DNA of 64,000 nt, taken from assembly GCF_004770265.1 (NCBI RefSeq), contig NZ_RQGQ01000016.1, forward strand, positions 496,001 through 560,000, in the 5' to 3' direction. The position numbers and the translations under genes are program-made. Source of the stretch: Leptospira congkakensis (GTDB lineage Bacteria > Spirochaetota > Leptospiria > Leptospirales > Leptospiraceae). Positions 63,191 through 64,000 of this stretch are shown here, piece by piece (positions within the stretch are counted from its first letter, which is position 1; each line of letters opens with the position of its first letter). The notes beneath the pieces were generated by a model. It was not told where the DNA came from. It searched no databases and saw only the letters and a program-made list of their open reading frames with translations.

Positions 63191-64000
63191 ATGGAATTTA
63201 CGGCTAAAAAAAATAATAACGCAACTTGTGACCTCAGCATTCAATTTACCGCTGAAGAAGTCCGCACTGCCTACTCTAAGGCTTACAAAAATGCATCCGA
63301 AAAAGTAAAAATCCCCGGTTTTCGCCCCGGAAAAGCACCGCTGAATATGGTCGAAAAGGTTCTCGGCGACTCCGTTATGGATGATGCTGCCAACATTATG
63401 CTGAACCAAGCAATGGCGGATTTATTCGACAAATTGGAACATAAACCAATTCGTTTGCCACAGTTCCAAATGGAAACTTTTGACAAAAATACTGGTGCCA
63501 AAGCCAAAGCAACTTACGACACCAAACCAGAAGTCACCTTACCAAAGTTAAAGAAGATCAAAATCCAACCAAAAGAAATTAAAATTTCTGACGCGGACAT
63601 TCAAAAAGAATTGGAAGGGATCCAAAAAAATATGGCTCGTAACTCTTTGAAAGAAGAGGGAGAACCTGTTGAATCTGCAGATCTTTTAGAAATCAATTAT
63701 AAGTTTAAAGAAACCGACAAAGAATACCCGGAACAAGGCCAAGTCGGAAAATTCCAAATGGGTGCTCCTCAAAACCCTCCTGGTTTTGAATCCAACCTGC
63801 TTGGGATGAAACTAAACGAAACCAAAGAGTTCTCTTTTACATACCCGGACTCTTATCCACAATCTCCTGAATCTGCTGGAAAAACTATCGTTTACACTGT
63901 AACCGTTTCTGCAGTTTACAAAGTGACTTACCCTGAAATCAACGATGACTTTGCATCAGAAGTGGATGGATCTGCCAACTTGCAAGAGTTAAAGGAAAAA
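63191..64000 (+). CDS. tig: trigger factor (N-terminal part, runs off the window)
   Basis: The first 270 residues of the ribosome-associated chaperone. The ribosome-binding signature KIPGFRPGKAPLNMVEK lies in the N-terminal domain (about 1-115), followed by the FKBP-type PPIase domain (about 150-245, with NPPGFESNLLGMKLNETKEFSFTYPDSYP) and the start of the C-terminal chaperone arm (YPEINDDFASEV). No Shine-Dalgarno sequence is visible. A TATAAT ends only three bases before the ATG. In many genomes clpP and clpX follow, but that lies outside this window. Confidence 0.95.
   Translation, partial: MEFTAKKNNNATCDLSIQFTAEEVRTAYSKAYKNASEKVKIPGFRPGKAPLNMVEKVLGDSVMDDAANIMLNQAMADLFDKLEHKPIRLPQFQMETFDKNTGAKAKATYDTKPEVTLPKLKKIKIQPKEIKISDADIQKELEGIQKNMARNSLKEEGEPVESADLLEINYKFKETDKEYPEQGQVGKFQMGAPQNPPGFESNLLGMKLNETKEFSFTYPDSYPQSPESAGKTIVYTVTVSAVYKVTYPEINDDFASEVDGSANLQELKEK

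Noticed and set aside
1..64000. CRISPR arrays, insertion sequences, prophage genes or rRNA
   Set aside because: No regularly spaced direct repeats, transposase or integrase motifs, phage structural genes or rRNA segments were found on reading either strand.

Overview
This window looks like chromosomal DNA of a Leptospira-type spirochete. The evidence is a set of lipoproteins with loose spirochaetal lipoboxes (for example LFSNC and VTNC before the acylated Cys), a DUF1554-type lipoprotein, spirochaetal flagellar genes (flhF-flhG-fliA-fapA, fliJ with a MotE/FlbB-like partner), moderately AT-rich DNA and frequent TTG/GTG starts. I see no insertion sequence, CRISPR array, prophage or rRNA. The species cannot be fixed from the sequence alone.

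Region by region. 1-5.5 kb: tail of an unknown gene, a PF10023-type zinc peptidase lipoprotein, an HtrA-like protease, then a tight aminotransferase-murI-purM run. 5.4-15.1 kb: a minus-strand chemotaxis operon read mcp, cheW, cheA, cheB, a degenerate kinase-like protein, two CheY-like regulators and a large membrane histidine kinase. It starts from a good sigma-70-like promoter, and neighbours overlap or touch throughout. 15.2-26.7 kb: an outer-membrane protein and a metalloprotease-like lipoprotein, a SpoIIE phosphatase, an enoyl-CoA hydratase, a DUF192 protein, glycogen phosphorylase, a response regulator, a HEAT-repeat protein and two envelope proteins. 26.9-30.6 kb: a polysaccharide export unit (small unknown protein, Wzm-like permease, Wzt-like ATPase, UDP-glucose dehydrogenase). 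30.6-34.8 kb: thioredoxin-TPR protein, hisE, lpxK, and the two halves of MnmC as separate genes.

34.8-35.2 kb is a non-coding patch of degenerate repeats. 35.2-43.0 kb is a flagellar and motility-control operon: flhF, flhG, a membrane protein, fliA, fapA, a small protein, a SwrB/DUF6115-like protein, remA and gmk, closed by a terminator. 43.1-49.0 kb holds fliJ and a MotE/FlbB-like gene, separated from fliI by an oppositely oriented kinase-receiver-SpoIIE fusion. 49.2-55.6 kb holds a lipoprotein, a small zinc-finger-like protein, a 4Fe-4S protein coupled to murA, a membrane protein and a family 3 glycoside hydrolase. 55.7-62.6 kb has a decayed PIN-domain gene, a very long hairpin, a large repeat lipoprotein, an OmpA-type lipoprotein, an outer-membrane protein, a GDSL esterase and another lipoprotein. 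The window ends with tRNA-Gly(GCC) and the start of trigger factor.

The theme is motility and signalling (chemotaxis, flagellar GTPase/ATPase/sigma factor, partner-switch phosphatases) embedded in cell-envelope biogenesis genes. The most unusual observations are four evenly spaced EFGLF motifs in CheA where the P2 domain would normally lie, a kinase-like protein in the che operon lacking key receiver and ATP-binding residues, a MurA with Asp in place of the active-site Cys, and the repeat patch upstream of flhF.
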